DNA from: Sepioteuthis lessoniana
Taxonomy: Eukaryota > Mollusca > Cephalopoda > Myopsida > Loliginidae
Length of the DNA: 64,000 nucleotides
Assembly: GCA_963585895.1 (NCBI GenBank)
Contig: OY757916.1
Coordinates: 18,449,129 to 18,513,128 of the forward strand
Reading direction: 5' to 3'
Shown here: in pieces, positions 44,436 to 55,066 of the stretch
Layout: each line of letters opens with the position of its first letter
Numbering within the stretch: the stretch's first letter is position 1
Notes under the pieces: generated by a model
The model's database searches: none
The model's input: only the letters and a program-made list of their open reading frames with translations
Told to the model about the DNA's origin: nothing
Translations under genes and position numbers: made by a program

Positions 44436-45032
44436 GTTATAAAATAGCCGAGGGATTTCGGTTCATGCCTTTGAGTTTAGTTAGGCTGGGAACCTTTCGG
44501 CTCAGCACATGGGTTGGTTGGGTGTAACATTGAAGAAGGTGTTAAAGCGGGTGCGCGCGGGCGGATGGAGGTGTCACTCAGATGTCATAATAGTCCGAGA
44601 CGATACTGGGTGACAAGGTGCGGGTGACGTCACGCACCGGAAGCGCGCAGAGGTTTGTGTGAGAATTTGAAGAGAGAAAGAGTCGGGTACTAGACGCCAA
44701 ACGTAGAGGTTCGACTTTTGGAGCTCGCAGACGAGAGGCGAACTTGCACCCTAATGGGGCCGCAAGAGAGTTGGGTACTAGACGCCAAACGAGAAGGATC
44801 GACTTTTGGACCTCCATTGGGGGGGTTCTAGTTGGGGGCCAAATGAATAAGACAGCATAGAAGATTGTGTCTCTCCTCCTTACGTCGAAACCTTTAACTC
44901 AAAGTTAATAAAAAGGTTTCGTACCTGAACAAGAAATCGTTACGTCTTTTCGAAATTCGAGATTCCTATGTTCTATCGTTATGAACATTATATGTCCATT
45001 TCGCACATACGGTTCTTTGGGAATATGGTACA
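44436..45032 (+). mobile_element. LTR-A solo LTR with TSD AATG
   Basis: 597 bp, start TGTTATAAAATAGCC, end ATATGGTACA, with AATG at 44432-44435 and 45033-45036. GTGACGTCAC at 44624-44633 followed by 'gcaccggaag'. A ~95-bp internal duplication ('gggtactagacgccaaacg' at about 44683 and 44774). Polyadenylation signal 'ttaataaa' near 44906. The largest LTR-A of the three because of the internal duplication. Confidence 0.9.
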
Positions 45033-45044
45033 AATGTATCTAAT

Positions 45045-45720
45045 AAAAGAGAACATTTTCGCACTAAAAATAATAAGCAGCAGAGGAAATCTCACAGAAA
45101 CGATTACTGATAAAGTAAAACAGAAATTCCTCCAGTCTGTAACCGTATCAGTTCTACTGGGTGGAAATGCTTGAAGAAAAAAAAATAGATGGGAATAATA
45201 AAAGGATGGTGCATGTTGTTTTAAACGAATCCTGGAAGTAACCCCCTATGAAACAACTGCTGTATGGCCAATTACTTCCCATCTCACAAACCATCGAAGA
45301 AAGACGAGTAAGACATGCTAGGTCCTTCTGGAGAAATAAGGACGATTTTATAAACGACGTTCTATGATGGGCACCCATACATGCACTGAGTAGTGTCGGC
45401 CAACCGGCAAGAACTTACATTCATTGGGGGGGTGTCCACGTGGTGTGATGGTTAAAGCGATGGACTGCGGAATCATAGTACACGAGTTCGTACTCCAGTC
45501 GCGCTATTACGTTCACTTTCGGGCAAATACACTTGGGAAAGGTATGAACCCCCTAATCCTCCCAGCTATGGGTTAAATAGTACCACTACTGTTCATGGAG
45601 AATGGCTTTGGGATTAAAATAACCTACAAAGGTTGATATGCCATTAAACAAAGAAACCAAACCAAACCAAACCTTACATTCATCAGTTCTGTGTATCTGG
45701 ATGCCGTCACACACATTCCT
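45045..45720 (+). mobile_element. Old LINE C-terminal fragment, split by SINE-B
   Basis: 'gagaacattttcgcactaaa' onward matches the LKRSFF-to-DVLLW region with many stops ('cagttctactgggtggaaat', 'ctgctgtatggccaattact'). It resumes at 45673 after the SINE. Confidence 0.7.
45425..45672 (+). mobile_element. SINE-B nested in LINE fragment
   Basis: Head 'gtccacgtggtgtgatggtt', box B 'gagttcgtactcc', centre, tail 'ggttgatatgccattaaaca' and (CAAAC)n-type end. Duplication cttacattcat at 45414-45424 and 45673-45683. Confidence 0.92.
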
Positions 45721-45794
45721 GTCTCTTAAAAACCAAAAAGGCTGGAATGAATAACATGATTTATTTTCAGCAGCCGAAACAAATATGGTGTATG

Positions 45795-46207
45795 TGCTTA
45801 CCCAACCCCTCCGCTTAGGGCAGTATACGAAACAAAGTCAGTTTTTAAGCTGGTTTAAATTTAGAGTTTTTTTTTCTTAGACTCGTTGCTTTAGAAGAAT
45901 CCTCAGTATGGTCTGATATTTTCACATATATGGGAATAAATAACCCATAGGCTCTCATGACGTAACAATTATAGTTGAATGGAATGGACACGATGACTCG
46001 AGTCCAATCCCTGGAGAGACAGTTTGCATTTTGGGAAAGTTATCGATACAACTATTTTCCATCCAGCTACTGGTAAACTGAGCGCTTTAAGATTTTTATG
46101 GCAACCGATCAAGGAGAAGGAAAACTGTGAAATTAAACCAGTTTTTTTCTACTTAAAAAGATGACCTTGTATTACTTCTGCAAGTGGTGGAGGCGTAGGA
46201 GGTCGAA
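45795..46207. mobile_element. Two SINE-A copies in opposite orientation
   Basis: A minus-strand 3' part at 45795-45925 ('cttacccaacccctccgctt') followed by a plus-strand copy at about 45940-46207 ('gaatggacacgatgactcga', 'gatgaccttgtattac'). Both diverged. Confidence 0.72.
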
Positions 46208-46841
46208 TAAACACAACAAATACTCTCTACCTATAATATAAACTTATTGAACAAAATATACAAAACATCTTAATAAAATATTTCCCTTTTTCTTTTCTAT
46301 TATTTTTTCCTTTCAACTCAGCCGTATTTCAGACATCTTTATTATACCATCTAACCAGATTTTTTAAAAATCTGATTCAGGTTGCTTTTACAGTCTTCAG
46401 GGAATTTCTTTCTTTAAAACATTCGGTAAAAACCAAAATAAATGGTAAGCTAAAAGTGCAATGTCTGGTAAGTGAAAACTTTACTGCCAAACAGTAACAA
46501 TTTTTTGCCTGGTTACCAAAGAAACGAGCACTTCGATGTTTAAAAAAAAAAGAAAAAAAAAAAAAGAAAAAAAAAAAAAAAGAAAAAGCATCATATTCTG
46601 AAACTATTGATTCTTTTCTTCCTTCTCCAGTGCTAAAATCGATAAGAAAACGCCAATTTTTGACACTTAAAAAGTGCACGCAGATATGATTGTTATTTAT
46701 CATACTGACACAAATACGACCAAAAAGTTATCTTTTCAGTAAAACCAGTTAAAACTAAACGTTATTAATGACGAGAAAAGTAAGTCATTTTTTTTCATCA
46801 ATTTGAAATTACTAATTTTTTACACTATGAATATAGAGGAG
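46208..46841. other. Unassigned; A-rich tract
   Basis: Contains an almost pure A tract at 46540-46590. No family recognised. The 108-codon minus frame is interrupted by that tract (poly-Phe). Confidence 0.4.
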
Positions 46842-47063
46842 TCCCTGTGACGTCGTTGCTAACGTGTTAACTAGAGAAATCGTAGTAAGCGAGTTCGAAC
46901 TTCAGTCACGCTGTTACATTCACTTTCAGAATAATAGCCTTATGAACCCCTCTTTCCCTCAGTTATTGGTTAAATCGAAATACTATTTTCTACAAGGATG
47001 GTTTTGGTATAAGATAACCCTCGAAGGTTGATATGACATTAAACAAAGAAACCAAACTAACGA
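46842..47063 (+). mobile_element. SINE-B, plus strand
   Basis: 'agtccctgtgacgtcgttgc' head, box B 'gagttcgaacttc', centre 'cttatgaacccctctttccc', tail 'ggttgatatgacattaaaca'. Confidence 0.83.
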
Positions 47064-47084
47064 GAACACCTAAATCATTAACGA

Positions 47085-47230
47085 TTCGTGTCAGCTCCTT
47101 CGAGGCTAAGAGTACACTAACTGCATCTTCTGCTGAAGGTCTTACCTAGACCCACCCCAAAAAAGGTGTCATGTTTATGATATTATTCTGCACTCGGTGG
47201 TAAGACTCTTGTCCTGGAGCATTATGAAAT
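47085..47230 (-). mobile_element. M-element body fragment, minus strand
   Basis: 'gagtacactaactgcatctt' and 'ctgctgaaggtcttacc' then 'gcactcggtggtaagactct' match the inverted body at 23.86 kb. 47231-47430 is unassigned. Confidence 0.6.
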
Positions 47231-47432
47231 ATGGATTTACCAGTCTGAATTTAAAACCTGAGGAAGGTTGTTCAAGGGAATAAGTGACACATTGGTGTAC
47301 CCTTCTGTTATCTGCTTATCCAATAAGTGATGCTGGACCTTCACAGACCTTTAATACAATAAACAAATCACCTCCGTAGGAAGGCCAACAGCTTATATCT
47401 TTAACAGAACAACTGAGACCTTGTACGTCTAA

Positions 47433-47448
47433 ATCGACGAGAGAATCC

Positions 47449-47524
<76 letters not shown>

Positions 47525-47544
47525 ATCTGAACTCTCTCGTCGAT
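47433..47544. repeat. Inverted repeat flanking a (TA)n tract
   Basis: ATCGACGAGAGA at 47433-47444 and TCTCTCGTCGAT at 47533-47544 are perfect 12-bp complements on either side of about 70 bp of (TA)n. Near-matching bases extend the stem inward. Confidence 0.9.
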
Positions 47545-47611
47545 ATATATATATATTTATATATATATATATAAATATATATATATTAAATATGAAAGTG
47601 ATGATGAAAGG

Positions 47612-47705
47612 AGAACTCTAAATACAAACCAGGTGTTCTTCACTGAAAAATTGACCTTGTGTCATGTTCTGCTCGCAGCGGAGGAGTTTGGTGAATACGT
47701 ACATC
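47612..47705 (+). mobile_element. SINE-A 3' end fragment
   Basis: 'aaggagaactctaaataca' and 'attgaccttgtgtcatgttc' then 'cggaggagtttggtgaatac' match the last ~90 bp of SINE-A. Confidence 0.7.
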
Positions 47706-48477
47706 CCGAGGGGATGTCCATTTTAATTCCTGTAATTTGGATTCTGTTGCCACTATTAGCAGACACCATCTGAATACAAATTCCTCTTGAATTTTATAGG
47801 TCTGTACACTCGAGAAAAATTACAATAATTTAGTCACAAAAGAAGCAGCCAAAAATTCAATAATAATAATAATAATAAGAATAATAATTGTACAAACAAC
47901 TCCGCAAGGGATTGCATTATTATCACCAAGATTTCCAAGAAGCAACGTGATCCGAGAGTCACTTGTATTTTTATTCACTTGAAATTTTATGTATTTATTT
48001 TTTACAGAGTTATCTCCCTTCGCTAATCACGAAAATGACTGGTTTGATATTAGTCGCCATTTAGTTTCGCTTCTCTCTATTTTCCCCTTCTCGGCACTCT
48101 TTCCTGGCAAAGATTAACTAAAATAATAGCGACTATTGCATCCAATAAAGAACGGTTTTTAAGCTTAATTGAACCTTCTAAAACTGCCGAAAGCTAAACA
48201 CGTGCATCTTCTAAACGTTTTATAGCACTTTAAAGCGATTTTTCTATCCGTAAATGAGATTCAATTACCCGTAGCATTCATCGTCTGATTGAAAGCAAGA
48301 TGGACCTGTTTATTATGAAAGTTGATTATTTGTTTCATTAATCGCCATTCCCCGGTGAATAGGCTTCGTTCTCGAAGAATTTTCAGCCAAAGTTTGCTTT
48401 TGATAGAGAAAGAATATGACACGTTTTTAAATTATATTAATTTAGTTCCAGAAAATTAACTCATCCTACCACCTGGT
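47706..48477. other. Unassigned, low-copy-looking DNA
   Basis: An (AAT)n run at 47859-47887; otherwise no resemblance to any repeat in the window. Composition is more balanced than the surroundings around 48005-48380. No open frame over 60 codons was found. Confidence 0.4.
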
Positions 48478-49305
48478 CAAATTATTTTTGGATGGTTAAA
48501 AGAAATAACTCACAGTTCTATCTCATAGGAAATAACTCACTTTAAAAAAAAAAAGAAATGATTCACTGTCATATCTTAAAGGAAATAACTCACAGTTCCA
48601 TTTTAAAGGAAATAACTCACTGTTCTGACTTAAAGTAAATAATGTACTGTTATGCTTTAAAGGAAATAACTCACTGTTAGTTTTAAAAGAAATGTCAGTG
48701 TTATGTTTTAAAGGAAATAACGTACAGTTCTATCTTAAAGGAAATAACTCACTGTTCTATCTTAAAGGAAATAACTGACAGATCTATCTTAAAGGAAATA
48801 AATCACAGTCCTTTTTTAGACGATATAACTCACTCTTCTATATTAAAGAAAATTAATCACTGTTCAATCTGAAAGGGAATAACACACAGTTCTATTTTAA
48901 AGGAAATACTTCACTGTTCTGTTTTATGAGAAATAATTCACTGTCCTATCTTAAAGGATATAACTCACTGTTCTATCTTAAAGGAAATAACTGACAGATC
49001 TATCTTAAAAGAAATAAATCACAGTCCTTTTTTAGACGATATAACTCACTCTTCTATATTAAAGAAAATTAATCACTGTTCAATCTGAAAGGGAATAACA
49101 CACAGTTCTATTTTAAAGGAAATACTTCACTGTTCTGTTTTATGAGAAATAATTCACTGTCCTATCTTAAAGGATATAACTCACTGTTCTGTCTTAAAGG
49201 AAATAAATCACTGTTCTATATGAAATGAAATAAATCACAGTTCTATTTTAAAGGAAATAACTCACTGTTCTATCTTAAAAGCAATAAGTCACTGTTCTGT
49301 TTTCA
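48478..49305. repeat. 27-bp minisatellite with 216-bp higher-order period
   Basis: About 30 degenerate units of ~26-28 bp ('ttaaaggaaataactcactg'). A block of eight units is duplicated at a spacing of 216 bp ('cgatataactcactcttc' at 48821 and 49037) with near identity, while neighbouring units within a block differ. Confidence 0.92.
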
Positions 49306-50459
49306 ATCACCAGCTGAATGTTTTTCTTTAGAAATTAACTATCAACAAAAATGCGTTTTTAATAGCAAAATGATTTTACGCTTTGCAAACATCTAATCCT
49401 TTCTTTATATCTATTTAACATTTTTCTTTCCATTCTATTTTCTCCAACGTCAAACAATGAATTAGGCGTTCTTGAACATTTAATTAGTTGGTGATAGCTA
49501 AAATTATGTAATGTTTCAAATGATAATGTCTATAATTATATTTGCTTTTGGTAGTGAAATGCATACCGTGTTGTAAGATTGCGTTCGTCCGAAGTCGACA
49601 ATGTATTCAACGAGTTTTCTTATTAAGTCATTTTATAATAAGAAGCTGTGCTCGAATCAAGATTCATGCGTGGCTAATCGCGAAAATACTTTGGCACTCC
49701 TCATATTTGGGCGCCTGAGGCGCTAATCGATGAACTCAGCTCTGCAAAGCAGCTATTGCCTGGAAGGGAAAGGATTCATGGGACCTGGTGAACAGTTCAA
49801 TACCATCCATCCGATGTGAGACCGTAAAGGGGTATATTGTATTTGGCCGAAGTTGATGGAGTATTTAGCTGACTCTCCGCAAAATCAGACTTTGACACAA
49901 AGATATTTTCTTGTGAGAAACCACACACTAATCAAGGCGCATGCGTGAATAATTCAAAAAAATAATTGGTTCTTTCGGTACTCTTCATATTGGATCGCCT
50001 TAGACGCCAATCGATAAGCTCAGCCAAGTAAAAACCGGTATTGCCTTAGAAAAGGCTTCCAGGAAAACAGGCAAACAGCTCAATTCCACCACCCCGGACG
50101 AACAAGTGTGGGGTGTGAGAACTGACGACATTACAAGAAAAACAGACGAGCTCTTAAGTAAAAGAGTCTGAGGTAGAATCAAGATGGTAGACGTATGTAG
50201 TCATTCATATTGAAAAGAAAGGAAAAAAGTAACAAATTGTTTGGCTCTACGAGGCAACATTACTAATAACAATGTTGATCCGTTGTACATAATGACAACC
50301 ATTCACAAAACCGAGGATTAGCAAATGAACGACACGATTTATTTATTGTGATGAATACTTGTGTAGGACTAGCCATACTTTTTCGATAAGATAAAAGTAG
50401 AGTGCCCTGGGTATGACACGAAACTGTATGCAATGCTTAGAGCACCATTATATTTACCA

Positions 50460-50460
<1 letters not shown>
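49306..50460. other. Unassigned; contains a diverged ~277-bp duplication
   Basis: 49660-49790 and 49940-50070 share ordered blocks ('actcctcatatttgggcgcc' / 'actcttcatattggatcgcc'; 'gctaatcgatgaactcagc' / 'gccaatcgataagctcagcc'; 'gctattgcc' / 'ggtattgcc'). No coding content. The rest is unassigned. Confidence 0.5.
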
Positions 50461-50493
<33 letters not shown>

Positions 50494-50494
<1 letters not shown>

Positions 50495-51407
50495 GTTGTA
50501 TATTGACCTTCAACCCGGCCAAAAACATGCCATTCCAAAGTGATGCACCTGAAGGAAGTGACACATTCCAATGGCCAGTAATCGAAAGAAATCGCGTAGG
50601 CGGATTTGGCTGACGAAATGGGACAAGGTAAAAGCCCCTGATACACTCATAGACTGACGCACCGGAAGAGAGTGACCTGTGAACTGCATGGCAGTTATTT
50701 CCGCTTGATGCCGAGCAAACATGCCATTCCAAAGATAGAGTGGGCGATTGAGTGGGCGACTGAACTATTATATAACTCGGTATAGACAGGAAGTCAGAGA
50801 GTTGGGGATCAGTTGAGTTAGAGACGAGATGCGGTAGAGAAAGGCATCATCCAGCAGAGAGCTGGGCCCCCGGGCCTCCGGTTGAGCAGCACTGGAAAGC
50901 AAGAAAGACACAATGCTGATGGCTATAAGAGTGGGGGTCAATATATTGCAGTCTTTGTTCAGTCTCCAACTCCTTCTCACACGCAAACCTAACAATAAAG
51001 TGAGAGGTATATTTTTTTAAAGAAGTCTTCGCTCGTCTTTATTCATTGCGTCAATATATATCATGTATATATGTATATGTATTATGTGTTTGTATAGTCC
51101 TATTTACCAAGCCCTCCGGTCAATTTTTAAGCGGAGTTTACCAGGTTTGAATTCAGAGTTTTCCTTCTCCTAGACAAGTTGCCTCATCAAGGCTGAAGAA
51201 CCCAGTCTGTCCTACTATTTACCCATAGCTGGAGGGAAAATAATTCGATTTATACCTTTTCCAAGGGTATTAGTGCTATGTGAAATGCAATCAGTCTCGT
51301 CCAGGATTTGAACTCGTGTCGCCGTGTCTATTTCCTATGACGATAACCATTACACCACGGGCACCTCCTGTGTTTGTATAGTTAATCATGGTCATGGCTA
51401 TACAACA
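50494..51407 (+). mobile_element. LTR-B with nested SINE-A
   Basis: Starts TGTTGTATATTGACC directly after a (CT)n tract (50461-50493) and ends GGCTATACAACA at 51407. It has a TATA-like 'tatataactcgg' near 50770, a polyadenylation signal near 50992 ('caataaagtgagagg') and GCACCGGAAGAG near 50659. Removing the SINE at 51099-51368 and one duplication leaves about 630 bp, close to the 650 bp of the copy at 52 kb. Confidence 0.85.
51099..51368 (-). mobile_element. SINE-A nested in LTR-B
   Basis: 'ctatttaccaagccctccgg' to 'caccacgggcacctcc'; a perfect 14-bp duplication tgtgtttgtatagt at 51085-51098 and 51369-51382. Slight deletion in the 3' end compared with other copies. Confidence 0.93.
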
Positions 51408-51636
51408 TCCCTGTATATATATATATATATAGTTTAAGTTTTTCCGTAATATTTTTTTTGAAATTTTACATGCATACGAATTCTATTTTAATATTATCGT
51501 GATCTTTGTTGATTTTTTTCATGGCAGAATTGCTAGGTGGTGGCCGAGGGTCAATCCTGTCGAGATAAATAGTTAAGGAAAATTATTTCTACGGATATAT
51601 TATTTCTACTAATATTAATATTAATACACATTAAAT

Positions 51637-51680
<44 letters not shown>

Positions 51681-51740
51681 CATATATAAAGATTTTATCC
51701 TCGAATGAGAATCGAAACTTGATCCCTGAATATCTATGCC
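51408..51740. other. Unassigned with microsatellites
   Basis: (TA)n at 51414-51432 and (CA)n(TA)n at 51638-51689; otherwise unassigned. Confidence 0.5.
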
Positions 51741-52023
51741 TTCCTGGCGTGGATTAACAAGGTTATTAATGTCCGTCTGATAAGATTCTAAAGGTTTTGA
51801 TGCAAAGAAATCCTTAAATGTATCTTCTATTTCTCCTTTGGAAAGGGAATGTTTTTAGAGTATAAAAAAGTGTCCAGGTGCTTGAAAAATGGTTGTTGGT
51901 TGGTGAGTGATCGGGAGAATGTGATGGATGCACAAAAGTTTTATGTTCCAAATCACCGAGTTTCTGTAGTGTCATCCTGGCAACATGTGGCCAAGCTTGT
52001 CATGAAGCAGAATCGAATTCTAT
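51741..52023 (+). repeat. Dispersed repeat R1, copy 2
   Basis: Partner of 8641-8965. It ends where LTR-B begins. Confidence 0.65.
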
Positions 52024-52673
52024 TGTTATATAGTCATCTACAGCATCACAACGACACAATAATAACGACAGACGCATGAACAAAGACGCAGTAATAAACG
52101 ACGCAGGAAGCCTTCTTTAACAATATTTTACCTCTCACTTTATTGCAAGTGTTCGAAAGAGTTGTTCAAGGGTTGCATGTGAGAGGGAGCTGCAGACCGA
52201 ACATAAACTGTAATATCTTGACCCCACTGTTATGACCGTCACGTTGTGTCTTTCTTGTTCTCCTGATGATGGGGCCCACTCCATCGGGGTTCCCGAGGGC
52301 CCCCTTGGTCGGGTGTGGCTTTCCTTACCACATCTGGTCTCTAGCTGTCTGGAACCCTCCTGGCAACTGCTTCTTCGACTCGAACTCAACTGAGTTAAAT
52401 AATAATTCAACGCCCACACGATCGCCCACTGGATCTTTGAAATCGAATGTTTAATCGTCATCAAGCGGAAATAACTGTCATGCAGTTCAGAGGTCACTCT
52501 CTTCCGGTGCATCAGTCTGTATTGGCACAGTGGGACCTTCACCTTGTCCCATATTATAAGCCTTAATCCGCCCACGCGATCTCTTTCGATTACTGGCCAT
52601 TGGAATGTGTCACTTCTTTCCGGTGCATCACCTTGGAATAGCATTTTTTGGGCCGGAAGGTCAAAACATAACA
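52024..52673 (-). mobile_element. LTR-B solo LTR with TSD CTAT
   Basis: 650 bp, minus strand: TGTTATGTTTTGACC to GACTATATAACA, bracketed by CTAT (52020-52023; 52674-52677). Two 'gcaccggaa' motifs, and AATAAA at plus 52139-52144 complement. The 179-codon minus frame is non-conserved chance coding. Confidence 0.9.
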
Positions 52674-52679
52674 CTATTA

Positions 52680-53310
52680 GTCAGTACCCGTTACATTTTG
52701 CTTGACTGAACAAGAATTTCATCCAGTTGTCAGCAGTAAACTTACACAGTAATGCTCTTGTTAGATTTCAGAAAGCTGTAATGGACAAAGTCATCTGCAG
52801 ACCACTTGACAGTCACCAAAATATTCCGTTTATGGAAAGTTTTGGGGTACTTCGTCATGATCAAGACTTTGAGTCATCGGTTTTGGATGTCATAAAAGAT
52901 GCATTTTTTTTTTCAAAAGTCACAATTCATTCAAAAAACAGATTTCTCAAATTCCACAGAAGAGCATCGATTACACTTCAAAACGTCCAGCTCTTTGACT
53001 TTCACATTTCTTGAGCTGATCCGATATTTTTTTTAATGCCATTTTAAATGACATCTATTGCCTGAGACAGCTCATTGACACTTTAACGATGGTTTTGTTT
53101 AGCAAAGGTTTTCCACTGTTGGTCGTCAATTGCAGAAGAACGTCCTCTACCCTCTTCATATTCAAGATTTGTATCTTCACTACCGATCTTTTCAAACCAG
53201 TACCGTGTTATCTGATCACAAGTGGATCCTTCATCCCATGCTCTCTAGATATTGGCAGCTGTTTGGGAGACATTATGATCAAGCTTGAACAATGAAGCTA
53301 AACGTATCAA
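52680..53310 (-). pseudogene. Mariner transposase fragment, second lineage
   Basis: Minus strand, from 53310: SQTAANI-RAWDEGSTC, RYWFEKIGSEDTNLE, EEGRGRSSAIDDQQW and VNELSQAIDV correspond to the paired helix-turn-helix region of mariner transposases with the GRPS linker. Further on come FHKRNILVTVKWSADD and HYSFLKSNKSITV, the WWSADGLIHYSFL-like block. Several stops and frameshifts, and the catalytic middle and end are missing. It is clearly a different mariner lineage from the two TIR-bearing copies at 2.8 and 61.5 kb. Confidence 0.8.
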
Positions 53311-53599
53311 TTCTTTTTTTCATGTTCATGATTTGGGGCATCTAATCTTCAAAATCCAATTCTGAAAGAAAAGATAGAAAATTAACAGAGAGAAGAATTT
53401 TACGTTTAAGAATGTAAATCTTTTAATTCGACTATTTTTAGAATGGTATTTTTGAAAAGAATTTAAACAGCTTATACTAAAATCAGATAGTAGTTTCCGA
53501 ACCATCTAATAGTTACAAATGAATCAAATTTCGGCATCAAATAACACATAGAGAGTTGACATGCCTTTAAAAAATAAACCAAACTTATAAATGATTATG
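53311..53599. other. Unassigned with a SINE-B-type tail
   Basis: At 53527-53586 'ggcatcaaataacacataga' and 'gttgacatgcctttaaaa' form the shared SINE-B/M tail without head or body. A second tail-like copy follows at about 53930-53990. Confidence 0.5.
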
Positions 53600-53881
53600 T
53601 GGAGGTGCCCGTGGTTATCGTCGTTAGGAAATGGGCACGGCGACACGAGTTCAAATCCTGGACGAGACTGATTGCATTTCACATTGCACTAATACCCTTG
53701 GGAAAGGTATGAATCCAATTATTCTCCCTCCAGCTATGGGTAAATAGTAGGGCAGACTGGTTTCTTCTTGGTGAGGCAACTTGTCTAGGAGAAGGCAAAC
53801 TCTGAATTCAAACCTGGTAAACTCCGCTTAAAAATTGACCTTGTGTCATATCCTACCCGAGCGGAGAGGTTGGTAAATATG
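53600..53881 (+). mobile_element. SINE-A, plus strand
   Basis: 'ggaggtgcccgtggttatcg' head with a short deletion in box A, box B 'gagttcaaatcctgg', ending 'gagaggttggtaaatatg'. Flanks ataaatgattatg at 53587-53599 and 53882-53894. Confidence 0.9.
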
Positions 53882-54157
53882 ATAAATGATTATGATTACA
53901 ACAAAGATATTTACATATGAATCAAATTTCTGCACTAAATAAAAAATAAAAGTTGATTTGAAGTTAAAAAAATAACGAAACCCAAACCTATAAATATTTA
54001 TGCTTAATCATTTACAAATGATACCATATTTGGACGCCAGTGGGTGTTTTGGCGTTTCGTAGGCGCCATCCTATTCTCAGACAACGTTAAAAGTTTCAGT
54101 GCATTAGTTTTTAAAATATGCCAGCTTTAGTTTTAATGTCATTGTAAGTTGTAAGTT

Positions 54158-54395
54158 GCAAAGTTGGCGACTGAAGGCGAGGGCGACCAGAAGGCTCCCT
54201 TTTGAATAGCTACTGCACCGAGGTGTAGAGGAGGGCGCTACTCCTTTCCTGGGTTGCTCCACTTTACCCTTGATACATACCTTATGTCGCTGAGTGTTAA
54301 GCAAGGAGGTATCAAGTACTATTTTTAAAGCCTTTGGTATGACTCGAACTGGGATTGAATCCAGCTCTCCCGGACCATTAGGCCAATGAGGGGAA
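54158..54395 (-). mobile_element. SINE-C, minus strand
   Basis: 'gcaaagttggcgactgaagg' to 'cccggaccattaggccaatg'; box B complement 'tgggattgaatcca'. The head has a short deletion. Confidence 0.85.
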
Positions 54396-54642
54396 CAATA
54401 AACAATTGTTTCCCTTGAAGAAAAAAGTATATCCTTTAGGCGCCTCATGCTCACGTGACAATACCAGAATTCATTTCGATTTTTCTTACCTTTCATCTCT
54501 GTATTAAAAAAGTGCTTTACATTTGTTTCTATCATTTGAACAAGAGAGACAACGTCTCTCACTTTGCAAGTGAAGTGTAAAGCTCACTTGGCTATAACCA
54601 ACAAACCCAAACAAGCCTTTTTCCGTTTTTGTACCCCTTTCA

Positions 54643-55066
54643 TCATCATCATCATCATCATATCGCGCTGGTAGCACGGATATCCCTGACCCTCCCTCGC
54701 CACTCCTCCCTGTCGTTCATCGCCCTAGGTAGGTCTTCAGGACAACATCCCGTATCCTCACATAGCTGCTGAATCTATGTTCGTGCTGGTCGTCCTGCTT
54801 TTGCACGGCCATGTGTGGGGGTCCATAAGAGTACATCTCTTATGACTTCGTCCCTGCTTCTCCAGCAGTGTCCTGCATGTCTGGTTCGTCTAACTTTGCT
54901 TCTCCAGCAGTGTCCTGCATGTCTGGTTCGTCTAACTTTGCTTCTCCAGCAGTGTCCTGCATGTCTGGTTCGTCTAACTTTGCTTCTCCAGCAGTGTCCT
55001 GCATGTCTGGTTCGTCTAACTTTGCTTCTCCAGCAGTGTCCTGCATATCTGGTTCGTCTAACAACC
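54643..55066 (-). mobile_element. LINE 3' end with internal 42-bp expansion
   Basis: (CAT)n at 54643-54661 marks the 3' tail. The minus frame 54775-55143 includes DVLLWTPTHGRAKAGRPART and five tandem VRRTRHAGHCWRSK segments. The element starts abruptly at about 55066. Confidence 0.9.
54857..55063 (-). repeat. Five 42-bp tandem repeats in LINE coding sequence
   Basis: Unit 'cttctccagcagtgtcctgc' plus 22 bp, five copies with one difference (last unit 'gcatat' for 'gcatgt'). In frame (14 codons), so the repeated peptide VRRTRHAGHCWRSK stays open on the LINE strand and another frame stays open on the opposite strand. Confidence 0.95.

Noticed and set aside
52135-52674. 179-codon minus-strand frame
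   Set aside because: Lies wholly within the LTR-B solo LTR; the other LTR-B copies do not keep the frame.
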